64,000 nt of DNA, taken from assembly GCA_032622095.1 (NCBI GenBank), contig CP136063.1, positions 118,812,723-118,876,722 on the forward strand. Reading direction: 5' to 3'. Under the pieces are notes generated by a model. The model worked only from the letters and a program-made list of their open reading frames with translations, was not told where the DNA came from and made no database searches. Shown piece by piece: positions 52,901 to 59,869 of the stretch; positions within the stretch are counted from its first letter, which is position 1; each line of letters starts with the position of its first letter. The stretch comes from Siphonodentalium dalli (Eukaryota > Mollusca > Scaphopoda > Gadilida > Siphonodentaliidae). The position numbers were made by a program, and so were the translations under genes.

Positions 52901-54644
52901 AGACAGATGGCTCGTTACCCTCCTCATACAACAAGGCTACAAAATCGAGTACAGCGCAGGTCCGGATGCTTATACGTTGGTTCCCAATACGCTGTATGAG
53001 CTCTTTATACAAAGGAGAAGATGGGCACCGTCCACGATGGCAAACATGCTCGATCTGTTGTCGTCGTGGAAAACAACGGCCAAGGTTAATGACAACATCA
53101 GCCTTCCATACATAGCATACCAAATGGTTTTGTTTACTACAGGACTTCTTGCCCCAGGGACCGTCATATTAATGGTTGCTGGTTCATTTGCAGCAGTCTT
53201 CGACATAAGCGCATGGAACTCAATAACCATATCCGTCATTCCGGTGGCACTTTACTCGGTAATATGCATTGCGTCCGAATCACAGCAAGTACAAATAACA
53301 GCAGCGGCCATTTTGTCGGCCTTGTACTCCCTTGTTATGGTAATCGTGACTATAGGCGTATTAATAAACGTAGTTCACGATGGCATATCACCAACTGTGA
53401 TATTTTTGTGTGTATTGGTGGCTATCTTCATTTTAACCGGCTTGCTCCACCCCAAAGAGATAGGATCCCTCATGCATGGAATGCTGTACTATCTCGCTGT
53501 TCCATCAACGTTCGTCTTCTTAACAATCTACTTCTTGTGCAACCTGCACAATGTCAACTGGGGTACTCGCGAAAGTTCCAAAGTCGTGAATACCGATATA
53601 AATGACAAGAACAATAAAAGTTTCTTCGGCATGGCAAAGGGTATTATCACACAGATGGTGGGTGCAATTGGTCGAATCGGCAAGGACGATGTTGTGAGTA
53701 CAAAGCCACAAGAAACAAACTTAGATCTGGCAATTACCTTGGCAACAGATGATGAACGCGAAGGACAATTTCCACGAGATAAGCAGCAAGGCGATAAGGT
53801 GGGTGACGTTCCATTTGAGACGGACTGCAAAGTCTGGGTCAAGCAGCGTTCTATTGGAGGGCAGCGATTGGAGCAACTTGACCAATCGGAGCAGGAATTT
53901 TGGGAATATATGATAGAAAATTATCTGAAACCTATTGGGAATTCACATGCAGCACAAAGGGAGCGCGAACACACGCGATGTGAACTAATATCACTGCGTA
54001 ACAACGTTGTGTCCACCATTTTGTTGGGAAACGTAATGTACATGGTAGCTATACTAGAACTGCAATTAAACAAAGAAAAGTTGGCTGGCTTCTATATAGA
54101 TGGCAAATACGAGACAATATCCGTTATTATACTTTCTGTATTTATGTTGATTCTTCTCATACAATTTGTCGGTATGATTCTACACCGATGGGGAACACTC
54201 TTACATCTTATTTCATTGACAACGTTGATTCCATTCGGAAACAAGGAAGCCGCCTCGGAATTCACAGAGGGCCTAATACGAGAAACAGAGATGCTGCAAA
54301 AGTACGATTTCACACCTGAAGATCAGAATGTCGATTACAGCAGCGAAGAAGACGACAATTTAGTGAGTCTGACCGAAAACAGCGAGTCTTCAGATACTGG
54401 TCTTGGCACCGATAATAGCAATGACATTATTTGCTTCGTAGATGCATCGGATCAAGGGACACAATACAGGGATCGGATAAAACAGAACATTTCAACACTC
54501 ACGAAGCGTGACATAAGAACATGGCGAAATAGTATTCAGAGACGACGACATCATACCATATCAGGCGGCCAACAATTCCAATACCTTACGCGAGTTTTAG
54601 CTCCAGGAAGAACTCAGAATAACGACAAAGTCGGCGAACAATGA
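28335..54644 (+). CDS. CHS: Chitin synthase, animal class II type, 12 coding exons (whole gene span)
   Basis: Membrane glycosyltransferase (GT2) that polymerises UDP-N-acetylglucosamine into chitin. Exons joined by eye: 28335-28933, 37672-37846, 37993-38118, 38853-38993, 40012-40988, 41686-41928, 42775-42860, 43733-43883, 45399-45552, 50138-50272, 51000-51135, 52696-54644. Intron phases are consistent and the product is 1,623 residues, close to the roughly 1,500-1,600 usual for animal chitin synthases. Order: hydrophilic N-terminus (1-220), one membrane span (about 226-252), multi-span block (about 305-670), catalytic domain with YVCGTLW (732-738), FDDAF (787-791), LTLDGD (936-941), GEDRW (1042-1046) and QRRRW (1080-1084). 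Then come a five-span cluster (1114-1257), WGTRE (1263-1267), two more spans (1408-1432, 1448-1470) and a Ser/acidic tail. No myosin motor, unlike the myosin-fused mollusc enzymes. Exon edges are inferred without transcripts; family assignment is firm. Confidence 0.95.
29230..29620 (-). mobile_element. 3' fragment of a different LINE (zinc-knuckle tail)
   Basis: Minus-strand frame 29339-29590 reads FSKLWISNHTLEIEKGRHKQ, PKIPVDTRICRKCGLETETE and EHFILKCPIYKSIRLRFF. The GR..KPKIP...R.C..C....E.HF...CP.Y...R pattern is typical of the C-terminal tail of invertebrate non-LTR retrotransposons. No RT core precedes it, so this is a 5'-truncated copy inside intron 1. Confidence 0.75.
29746..29898. mobile_element. 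Palindromic fold-back element
   Basis: Arms of about 70 bases (ATCTACAACGAGTCCCCAGT ... and complement) around CGAGCCTTTGGCGA. Nearly perfect; no clear target duplication. In intron 1. Confidence 0.8.
30767..31140. mobile_element. Truncated inverted copy of the TTAA element
   Basis: Reverse complement resembles 24688-24750 and 24890-25200: AGTGTGATTATCACT, CAATCCAGCATTCCGATTGG, ATTGCAATTATTTCTCG and CAGTCCACATGACAG all match. Both terminal repeats are missing. Confidence 0.75.
31370..31760. repeat. Family C unit and G/C-rich low-complexity tail
   Basis: 31370-31520 carries GCTAATGGATTG and GAAATCCAAGATGGCTGCTG. It is followed by a polypurine stretch (GGGGGTGGGTGG, AACGGAAAAAAATT) that resembles the flanks of the family C units at 44280-44400. 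Confidence 0.6.
32110..33610 (+). repeat. Dispersed repeat family B, copy 3 (inverted)
   Basis: Reverse complement of the B family. 32140-32730 matches 13071-13850 and 21760-22250; 33200-33290 matches 21710-21770; 33370-33600 matches 21310-21480. Roughly 500 unrelated bases (32740-33190) interrupt it, so it looks interrupted by an insertion. Confidence 0.65.
34454..34891. mobile_element. TTAA-flanked MITE, second family (438 bp)
   Basis: Termini AGGTACTCAATCC (left) and GGATTGAGGACAT (right, inverted) with TTAA at 34450-34453 and 34892-34895. Shares CAAGTCGAGGAACCCA and the termini with 56330-56815. Confidence 0.8.
35241..36540. repeat. 45-bp GC-rich minisatellite, about 29 units, in intron 1
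   Basis: Unit reads GGCCTAGTTGATGTGGACAG then GAGGGCCCCCACCAATAACC then CAGGG. Variants include AAAACCCAA for TAACCCAGG and single-base indels after 35680. Because the period is 15 codons it keeps long open frames on both strands (+: LVDVDRRAPTNNPGG repeated; -: LLSTSTRPPGLLVGA). Surroundings are AT-rich, so it stands out in composition. Probably non-coding. Confidence 0.95.
37053..37602. mobile_element. Fold-back element with about 55-bp inverted termini and internal palindrome cluster
   Basis: Left end CGCATTGAGGCCATCCGAAA and right end, read inverted, CGCATTTGGGTCATCCGAAA. Both continue with ACCACCG and ACAAATACACA. The interior (37120-37545) is a chain of the perfect palindrome AAGTCGTTATAACGACTT and variants (ACTCGTTATAACGA...), more than ten half-sites. 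It ends about 70 bases before exon 2. Confidence 0.85.
37672..37846 (+). CDS. CHS: Chitin synthase exon 2 (first transmembrane span)
   Basis: Residues 200-258. Acceptor is the TTTTTTCAG ending at 37671 and donor GTATGT at 37847; enters in phase 2, leaves in phase 0. Encodes AYDSFRETERI, then a span of about 27 residues (LLFYLVFILIALFG...) that ends GVISLLLMATS. This matches the first-span region of animal chitin synthases. It lies 70 bases after the end of a fold-back element. Confidence 0.9.
37993..38118 (+). CDS. CHS: Chitin synthase exon 3 (short, no start codon)
   Basis: Residues 259-300, 42 whole codons, phase 0 at both ends. Acceptor TTATTCAG at 37985-37992. The donor at 38119 is a weak GTTACC, but it is the only GT before an in-frame TGA just downstream, and the frame joins cleanly to exon 4. 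The product (NFLSHQRDS ... LKTPQ) is the hydrophilic loop between the first two membrane parts. This loop is poorly conserved in the family, so the call rests on frame, splice signals and position. Confidence 0.75.
38340..38445. repeat. Dispersed repeat family D, copy 2
   Basis: In intron 3. AAATGTTCAGATAATAAGT followed by GTTGAACTTATTATCTGAAC and ATTTCCCACTAATGAATAGG, so it is itself a small inverted repeat. Matches 8570-8600 and 55230-55290. Confidence 0.65.
38853..38993 (+). CDS. CHS: Chitin synthase exon 4
   Basis: Residues 301-347, phase 0 at both ends. Acceptor TTGTTATTACAG to 38852, donor GTAAGA at 38994. Encodes IATENWPLTVSRILLAFFIP followed by LSLEWLFKIFKVVF and KWPSKLEWLA, a membrane span with flanking basic residues. 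It corresponds to the conserved segment before the multi-span block. Confidence 0.92.
39535..39937. mobile_element. TIR element of 403 bp, TA-flanked, in intron 4
   Basis: Inverted termini of about 85 bases: CGTTCATACGCTGGCAAGTT on the left and, inverted, CGTTCATACATTGGCAAGTT on the right; both end in ATGGTGCCATAATATGA. TA at 39533-39534 and 39938-39939. The interior (39675-39810) is a second hairpin around GGCATTTGCC. Ends about 70 bases before exon 5. Confidence 0.8.
40012..40988 (+). CDS. CHS: Chitin synthase exon 5 (multi-span membrane block)
   Basis: Residues 348-672 plus two bases of codon 673. Acceptor TTTTTATGCAG to 40011, donor AG|GTAAGA at 40989. A 977-base exon of strongly hydrophobic segments, about seven spans separated by short loops. 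It includes one loop with TYWWENYIH and a loop FSQIRRRMKLFRDSC. This is the N-terminal membrane domain that precedes the catalytic domain in animal chitin synthases. Confidence 0.95.
41250..41530 (-). mobile_element. 3' fragment of a CR1/Jockey-like LINE
   Basis: Minus strand reads TRLHFFAERLVHHWNNLSQF then LHTFKERLGSELW. This is the R..FF..R....WN.L......L..FK..L terminal block of CR1/Jockey-type reverse transcriptase polyproteins. Truncated fragment in intron 5. Confidence 0.7.
41686..41928 (+). CDS. CHS: Chitin synthase exon 6 (start of catalytic domain)
   Basis: Residues 673-753. Acceptor CATTTCAG to 41685, donor AG|GTATAG at 41929; phase 2 on both sides. Encodes a linker and YVCGTLWRES followed by EMEQLLKSLLR. 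This corresponds to the conserved CATMWHE / EM..LKS block at the beginning of the GT2 domain. Confidence 0.93.
41961..42040 (+). repeat. Possible tRNA-derived SINE head
   Basis: ACACAGTGGTAGAGTGTTCG resembles a Pol III A box and GCGTTCGACAACA a B box, about 45 bases apart, as in a tRNA. The cloverleaf cannot be closed (acceptor stem does not pair), so it is a tRNA-like SINE remnant at best. In intron 6. Confidence 0.35.
42775..42860 (+). CDS. CHS: Chitin synthase exon 7 (86 bases)
   Basis: Residues 754-782. Acceptor TCCTCACGCAG to 42774; donor GTTCGT at 42861 is weak, but phase 1 joins exon 8 to read DLE-V-HLMFDDAF, the expected motif. Too short to stand out as an open reading frame; supported by frame and motif continuity. 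Confidence 0.85.
43733..43883 (+). CDS. CHS: Chitin synthase exon 8 (DDAF motif), GC donor
   Basis: Residues 783-832. Acceptor TTCACACTTCAG to 43732. Contains HLMFDDAF (784-791), the substrate-binding Asp pair region, then DINAFVKQFLACMNTAS. The donor that keeps frame with exon 9 is AG|GCAAGT at 43884, the consensus of a GC-AG intron. The nearby canonical GT at 43888 leaves phase 0 and would need a poor acceptor at 45372. Confidence 0.88.
43884..45398 (+). other. Intron 8, probable GC-AG intron
   Basis: Begins GCAAGT and ends TTGTAG. AG|GCAAGT is the typical context of natural GC-AG introns and the only choice giving R-SVDGSS in frame with a normal acceptor. Contains a G run (44275-44286) and family C repeat units (44490-45010). 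Confidence 0.75.
44270..45350. repeat. Family C repeat units with G/C-run flanks in intron 8
   Basis: G run (44275-44286), GGAAAAAAATT-C-AGAC motifs (44296, 45321) and C-rich stretches (44350, 45335) bracket three family C units (44490-44620, 44640-44780, 44800-45000). Each unit has AAATCCAAGATGGCTGC or AAATACAAAATGGCCGC. The bracketing suggests one composite element. Confidence 0.65.
45399..45552 (+). CDS. CHS: Chitin synthase exon 9
   Basis: Residues 833-884. Acceptor AATTGTAG to 45398, donor GTATGC at 45553, leaves in phase 0. Encodes TPYGGKFVFTLRGGTKL and HLKDKEKIRHRKRWSQ. The second is among the most conserved blocks of animal chitin synthases (KDK.KIRHRKRWSQ). Confidence 0.95.
45882..46140. 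repeat. Five 52-bp tandem repeats in intron 9
   Basis: Unit starts TTAATGATCAGTAAACCATA and ends ATAATAGGTGATGTTTA. Starts at 45882, 45934, 45984, 46036 and 46088. The second unit lacks two bases. Confidence 0.95.
46498..47612 (-). pseudogene. LINE RT thumb and C-terminal zinc-knuckle region
   Basis: Two blocks: 47052-47612 (WLVNFNPSKT, HKYLGLELQANLKWNNH, LPLFDYSDVVWD) and 46498-47019 (RKPGKFYSYFCNTEHLKKSF, CHCGNPCEDTYHYLWACPLF). They are separated by a stop after YKIF and belong to the same element. Confidence 0.82.
47625..48871 (-). pseudogene. LINE reverse transcriptase, broken
   Basis: First 261-codon stretch (48086-48871) carries the basic linker before the RT and LTSLKLNKAHGHDGISAKML, WKKANVVPIFKK. 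After a frameshift near 48130 come NYRPMSLLPCLGKAFEKL and FDDNKLLYSNQSGF, then DISKAFERVWH and RWIEDYL. AGVPQSSILGP follows (Ser replaces the usual Gly of GVPQG), then YINDLP and RMYADDT (catalytic Asp pair). A stop follows at 47625-47627. Confidence 0.85.
49060..49456 (-). pseudogene. LINE endonuclease C-terminal part
   Basis: Continues the endonuclease in shifted frames. Motifs visible: MFANHIVHRRR, then after a further shift NVIITGDFNSNLLD, LLDPIVISN and PGVSDHRGDYV. GDFN and SDH are the catalytic/metal motifs of this fold. At least one frameshift (near 49260) breaks it. Confidence 0.8.
49431..49892 (-). pseudogene. LINE ORF 5' part: 2A-like motif and endonuclease N-terminus
   Basis: Frame of 153 codons. 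Residues 1-45 are basic, 50-66 are hydrophobic (signal-like), and 68-76 read GDIEKNPGP, fitting the D-x-E-x-NPGP ribosome-skipping consensus. The endonuclease starts right after (SIFHYNIRS). This order is known from CR1/L2-like LINEs of marine invertebrates. The frame is lost at the C-terminus near 49470; endonuclease sequence resumes in another frame at about 49456. Confidence 0.85.
50138..50272 (+). CDS. CHS: Chitin synthase exon 10
   Basis: Residues 885-929, 45 codons, phase 0 at both ends. Acceptor TTAATTACAG to 50137, donor GTTAGT at 50273. Encodes VMYLYYLLGYKLL, directly continuing RKRWSQ from exon 9 across the LINE-bearing intron 9, then KPEILNR. Confidence 0.94.
51000..51135 (+). CDS. 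CHS: Chitin synthase exon 11 (DxD motif)
   Basis: Residues 930-974 plus one base. Acceptor TCCTTTGCAG to 50999, donor GTCAGT at 51136. Encodes NTYILTLDGDVDFQPESV (the TLDGD metal/UDP-binding motif at 937-941) and ends AAVCGRIHPLGS, both hallmark blocks. Confidence 0.95.
51519..51639. mobile_element. Palindromic element in intron 11
   Basis: Arms TCCGATTTATAAGTGAAATA and its complement, plus GTTATAAGCA / TGCTTATAAC. The centre is GC-rich (GCGCCCGGAGGGCGC). Stem about 55 bases. Confidence 0.85.
52696..54644 (+). CDS. CHS: Chitin synthase exon 12 (catalytic end, five-span cluster, C-terminus)
   Basis: Residues 975-1623 and stop TGA at 54642-54644. Acceptor TTCATTACAG to 52695. Starts GPVVWYQEFEYAIGHWLQKA, then CCPGCFSLFR, GEDRW (1042-1046, catalytic Asp1044) and QRRRW (1080-1084). 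Five hydrophobic segments follow (1114-1257), then WGTRE (1263-1267), a cytosolic linker, and EFWEYMIENYLKPI near 1376-1388. LRNNVVSTILLG opens the sixth span, another span follows, and the Ser/Asp/Glu-rich tail ends in RRRHHTIS and GEQ. All expected C-terminal blocks are present and intact in one 1.9-kb exon. Confidence 0.97.
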
Positions 54645-54693
54645 CTATATTTGTGGCATAAGTGAGTGAGACTATCAGTGATTTAGAATTTCA

Positions 54694-54699
54694 AATAAA
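54694..54699 (+). promoter_or_regulatory. Poly(A) signal AATAAA of the chitin synthase gene
   Basis: Canonical AATAAA beginning 50 bases after the TGA stop. A 3' UTR this short is plausible; a U/GU-rich stretch is not obvious just after it. Other AATAAA copies exist further down, so this is the nearest, not the proven, signal. Confidence 0.6.
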
Positions 54700-55049
54700 T
54701 GTCATGGTCGCTCTTCTAAAAATACAACATTAAAACGACCACAAAAAATACCCAATTTATATATTTTATCATTTAAATGGATGAAATTTATATTGTGGGC
54801 TTTTGTGAACAGTTTTGGATATTGATTTGTGTATTGAGCTGATATTATGTCAATATCAGAATGCATTTTTGTAATAAGCAGAGGTATTGTTTGTTCTGTT
54901 GTTTTGAACATGACGACGAAACCGTCTTGATGACAGTGTTGGACATATGGAAATGTAGATCAACTTTAAATAGAAAACAAGCTTGAGCTGAACAATAACA
55001 TGCAATCTGAGAATACAGTGAACCTCCACTTACTCAGGTCAGATTCGTC

Positions 55050-55310
55050 ATCTCGAGCTCAAACCAAAGGGTGTAACCCTTTCTTTACTAAATTGATTCT
55101 CCCATTCAGTTATGAAAGTATACATTGGAATGGTATATTAAACAATTGGAGGAATGTTGAAGTAATAAAAGCAGATAACACACACACACGAAAATATGAT
55201 AGAAGTGTAGATGGATTCATATTATTTGATTTGAAATGCTCAGATAATAAGTTCAACAGACGAACTACAGTATATTGTTGAACTCATTATCTGCTCAATT
55301 CATATGGGAA
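55050..55310. repeat. Dispersed repeat family D, copy 3
   Basis: 55060-55190 resembles 8410-8540 (CATTCAGTTAT, AGTATACAT, GGAGG-ATGTT). 55230-55290 is the AGATAATAAGTTCAAC / GTTGAACTCATTATCT inverted motif. Confidence 0.65.
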
Positions 55311-56330
55311 CTACTCGTCATTGAGTATATTGTACAGAAAGTTTTAAATCTGGTTTTGCAGTAATATATGTTTATGACAATGTAAAAATCTGACTACTGC
55401 TGGTCTGCGTATACTGCAAGGTGCTCTCCATATAACAGGAAAAGAAAGGCTGTGCGATCATTCGCAAAAAAAAGCTATAATAATATTACGGAAATCCGAC
55501 TGAGAATCATGTCGCAAGCGCCCGCATATGATGAATCAGTGTGGAATTCCAATTAGCGTGTGTGAACTGTAACATAAACCATGTCACGAGTAGGTCCAGT
55601 AAATTAATCTAAACCGGACAAAATAAAAGTCTTATTTCTGAGATTGCCGGAGCGAATTACTTCTGTAACGATTCAGCTGCGCGGCCCCACTCCAATGGCT
55701 GTCAATGTGGTAGAAAGGCAAAGCGACCACTTCTATTTCGAACCTAGACCCCGAGGTTTAAACTGGATATGACGAATCTGACCCTAGAATTTAAAGTTTC
55801 ATGTTCAAATCATTTTGTGTTTTGCTTTGAGAAGGTCGCCTCGTGACATCTATTTGATATCCGATGACATGGTCGAGAGATACATTTTGTGTATATGTTC
55901 ATTTATTAACGAGTTAAGTCACATGAACAAACTTAGGTCTTTGATGCATGATTGTTTTTGTTCTTAAAAGCCCAACATGGTTCAGCATGGGATGGGAACT
56001 TACATATACACGGAAATACAATTGAGCATATATGCGTTTATTTCATCCAACAAGATGGGAAAGATATTTAAGATACACGAAATGAATGGAACACTGGAGA
56101 ATATAGGAGGGCAACTCAGCTGCGGTCTCTTTAGCTGGTATGTGGCATCACTGGCGATTGATTACGAGGAAAACCGAAAATAACTGCTCTTTTTTCATTG
56201 GATTCCATATAGTGTGATGTGCCCAAATATAGATAAGAAGATCGCGTTGTTCCAGCAAGGTATAAACTTGTGAGCGATCGCCATTTTGAAACTTCACTGA
56301 TAATTCTGCCAGATATATAGTCGAATCGAA
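55310..56330. other. No gene recognised
   Basis: Downstream of the chitin synthase gene; only short unrecognised frames. No repeats or RNA genes seen. Confidence 0.5.
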
Positions 56331-56815
56331 GTCTGTACTCAATCCGAACAGAGGGTCCCCATCTCAACAGATTCCAACAACAACAATCCGATCAGAGGGT
56401 CCTATATTACTATTTCTTTGGCTTTGGGGGTAAAAAAATACTTGATTCGAGTCGAGGAACCCATCAAACAAAGCTCAGAGTTATTAGATATTGATTTTTG
56501 AAATTTGTTATTTACTCGAGATGAGTACTAATAATTGCCTTCAACTGCCGTAATCTGCTCGGGATGTGTACACCAAAATTATTCAAACAGGCAAGGATGG
56601 ATAACTCTAAAATCAAGTGGTAATAATAACGCAATTTTGACTTAGTTCTGGGCCAGAAAGTATTCCCGATAATGAAAAATAATAGATTTCTAAAATCGAT
56701 ATCTAACAAATCTGAGCTTTGATGGGTGACTTCCTCGACTCGAATCAAATATTTTTGACCCCCGAAGCCATTGAAATAGTAATTGAGAGGAGTTTTATCG
56801 GATTGAGTACCTTTA
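56330..56815. mobile_element. MITE related to 34454-34891
   Basis: Left end GTACTCAATCCGAACAGAGG near 56336; right end inverted AGGTACTCAATCCGATAAAA, with TTAA at 56813-56816. Inner inverted repeats TTGATTCGAGTCGAGGAA (56440, and complement near 56740). The left TTAA is lost. Confidence 0.7.
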
Positions 56816-56829
56816 ACAATTGAAATTGT

Positions 56830-58000
56830 ATTGATATTTATATTTATATATAACATTAAAGTCGGGTTAATGATAGAGGAGTCCTTTGAAAACAGAAATC
56901 AGTTTCTCAACAATTTGCTTAGTCATAATAATAGGACGAGCAGTTGAGTTGCGTGACGGCTTCATTGAGTTATAGAGTAGCGTTTAAATAACACAGGCTA
57001 TGGTGGGCCCCAGATGTTGAGTGACGATTATATGAACCAGTTCTATCAAGAGTTTCAGCCTTAGGCCTTCATCGGTTGATCTAGAGTTTCGCCGTTTTCC
57101 AACTGTACAGTGTACGTGGCACGAAATTTGCAACTCTTCTGAGTATCGCTATCTTTGGCAAGATACCCCTGCTGTATTATCCACACACAGGATAATTAAT
57201 GAATTCATTCATCTGGTTCATTAATATGTCATAATGAGTTTAATCTGCTTGCTACCTATCAATATCAATTTAATAAGGAACAAGTTGTCCGACTTATAGT
57301 CCCAGGTGGTACCATATCACACAATGGGGTATCAACAATAAAAGTCAGAAGATCAGTTTTTGAAACCCGTTAGGTTTTATTACAGTTATTGTTGTAGTTA
57401 CGGATGGTCACATCAATATTCAAGTCAGTTAAATTGAGCAGCCGTTCTTATGTGCACAATGATCTATATAAGTCGAAATTTAAATTCAAATAGTATATTC
57501 TCAAACCAAATATATATGGTAATAGAGACACAATACATCAACATGCAATTGTATTTTAATTAAAAATGTTCAGGTATAATTATGCATTTTCATTAACCTG
57601 AAGTAACTATATTGACATGGCACCGGTGGGCGATACCGATAACTATTAGTTCACATGCACCGACATACATAAAATACATGTGCGCGTACGTGCATATTAT
57701 ATAGACGTGAGTGTTCGGCATTTTCCATCAATAGTTAAAACTTATATAGATGCACCTGGATATTGTCGTTCTGGTGTGACCAAAAGGTATGTGTTATACA
57801 TCCACCCATGATTAAAGGTATATGTAACGATTGTGTTAGTACTTGAAACAACTCACTTACATTTACCGTTAATATAGTAACGATCCTTCCCCAAGAAACC
57901 ATACATTCACATACCACTTGCCCATCAATAATCCCATATATTATTTGACACAGTTCAACGTAGACGGGAGAGATGTTCTCAGTGCACGTGCTAAACGTTC
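56830..58000. other. No gene recognised
   Basis: AT-rich sequence without recognisable coding or repeat content. Confidence 0.5.
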
Positions 58001-58017
58001 AAAAACTCGAGGGACAC

Positions 58018-58096
58018 CGATCGACACATCTTCACTGTGTATATCCGACACCGGATATTATCACTGTGTATATCCGACACCGGATATTATGCAGGA
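58018..58096. repeat. Tandem dimer, with an inverted single copy 3.2 kb away
   Basis: TCACTGTGTATATCCGACAC followed by CGGATATTAT occurs twice in tandem. The inverted form (GCATAATTTCCGGTGTCCGA then TATACACAGTGATC) is at about 61297-61331. These could be the two ends of one element or independent copies. Confidence 0.7.
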
Positions 58097-58099
58097 ATT

Positions 58100-59585
58100 T
58101 TGCCAATTTTGTCTTCTTGATAGTATACCAGTGTTAGAATTTTATCAATGCGTAATAATTTTGACAAAGTCTCTCGCTGAATACGTTCGCTATAGAATGG
58201 GCTTGGTAGCTTATCGACGATGAGTTGAACGGTTCAACGCACTCGGAGTACTGTTCAATGGTAGCGCGTTCCTGCACGGGAAAATATCAATAATGAGAGC
58301 TAAAACGCCTCTTATTTAATACACCCTCTTCAATTTTCTTGAGTCATCAATGTATTCCTGAAGAGATTGTACCAACGAAGACAGGGGTGATAATTTGTAT
58401 GGCAATTGTCAGAACATTCAGGCACACTCATACTAAGACGTTAGATGCTTGTGTACGGCAAATTACAAATCGCAATATATATTACTCTCGTGCGAATTGG
58501 CGCGTCGCCTTCCAGAAAGAAACAACTTTGTAGCCCAGAAATCGACATATACTGTGTTTGTTTTTCAATGAAGGTCAATAAACGAGATAAATTCGATCGA
58601 CTGATTGCATTTAAGATGAACTATAACTTATAATCCGATTCCCTGGTAGTTATTCACTACAATGAAATGTGCTGAAACGAAGTCAGGCCATGTTTTTAAG
58701 GAGATCAATCTTGACTTGACTTGACTACAAAGTGGTTAGGGCAAATTTATTTTTGGCAACTTATTAAGCCCTTCCTCGATGACCCAGCTCCCCGGAAATC
58801 CTATCCAATTCAAATAAGGAGGATGGTAATTGCTCTACTGCACGGGTTATCGGGTTACACATTTGGCTCCTCTCAATTAACATTTCAATATACGATTAAT
58901 TTTTGCCTTCATATTATAGTTGCTGGTCAATGAATATATGCATCAATACAATATAGTTGTTCATATTTGCTCAACTAATGAAATATATTGTTGTTTTCTT
59001 TTTCCAATAAATTTAATTGTGATCATAAACTTGTGAGGATGAAAGATAATCATCTTTGAATCAATATTCATCTCTATTAATATTTTATTCCATAAATTGT
59101 TCTTTATCATTCCTGCAGATATGGGATTATGGACCCCCTTGGTTGATTCCAGGGGGTGTTTCACAGTGCGACTCTTTTTCAGTTGTCAAACGGCCAGGCC
59201 CGCTGAATCTTGAACAAATGTCAGTTTTTTAAATTGGAAATGTAGCTTAATGGGTTGGTTCTTGAATTTGCATGGGGTTATCCTACAAGGACAAATGACA
59301 CAATTTTGCCATTGCGACTCATTTCACCGTATGTATGGCAGCGACCATAAACGTTAATAGAATAGTCCAACAATACGTTCTATGTGTTTCGCGGAAACTG
59401 CATGGGGCTTGAACACACGTTTGTAGCCGCCAATTATTTCACCAGCAATGGCCTTACCACGTCTTTCCTGCAATGGGGTTATAATAGCCTTCCTATTTGC
59501 AATTTCAGGTCAGTAATCAGATAACACCATGTCCACATCGTGATATCCGCTCAAAGCGCGGTTTACATGTACTGAGTGCATATAT
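58100..59585. other. No gene recognised
   Basis: No coding family seen. A small hairpin ACCCCCTTGG...CCAGGGGGT at 59133-59157. Confidence 0.45.
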
Positions 59586-59587
59586 AA

Positions 59588-59866
59588 ATGGCACAAATTG
59601 CGACCGAGGTATTAATTCTGTCTAAGTTGTCATCATTTGATATCACATCCATAGTAGAGTCTGCCCAGGTGGACAACGAAACAACATGTGAGATATGCGG
59701 ATTTAAAACTATATACAAATATAACCTGAAGATACATATATCAAGACGTCATGGAATATTGTCGCCAAGTATGCTAAAACAGCACTATGAGACACATTGT
59801 CAAGCTCAGAAAAACAGAATGTATGTGGAATTTGTACATGGTGGAATAATAATGGCCAGATTCTAA
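59588..59866 (+). pseudogene. Possible C2H2 zinc-finger exon or fragment
   Basis: A 92-codon frame from the ATG at 59588. It contains CEICGFKTIYKYNLKIHISR followed by RH: Cys-x2-Cys-x12-His-x4-His, a fitting C2H2 finger with the hydrophobic positions filled. The following LSPSMLKQHYETHC looks like the helix part of a second finger lacking its Cys pair. No neighbouring fingers or exons were found, so it may be one exon of a small gene, a pseudogene or chance. TATATAAAT lies just upstream. Confidence 0.35.
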
Positions 59867-59869
59867 GTG

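Noticed and set aside
58235-58285. tRNA-like A box (GTTCAATGGTAGCGCGTTCC)
   Set aside because: No matching B box or foldable cloverleaf downstream.
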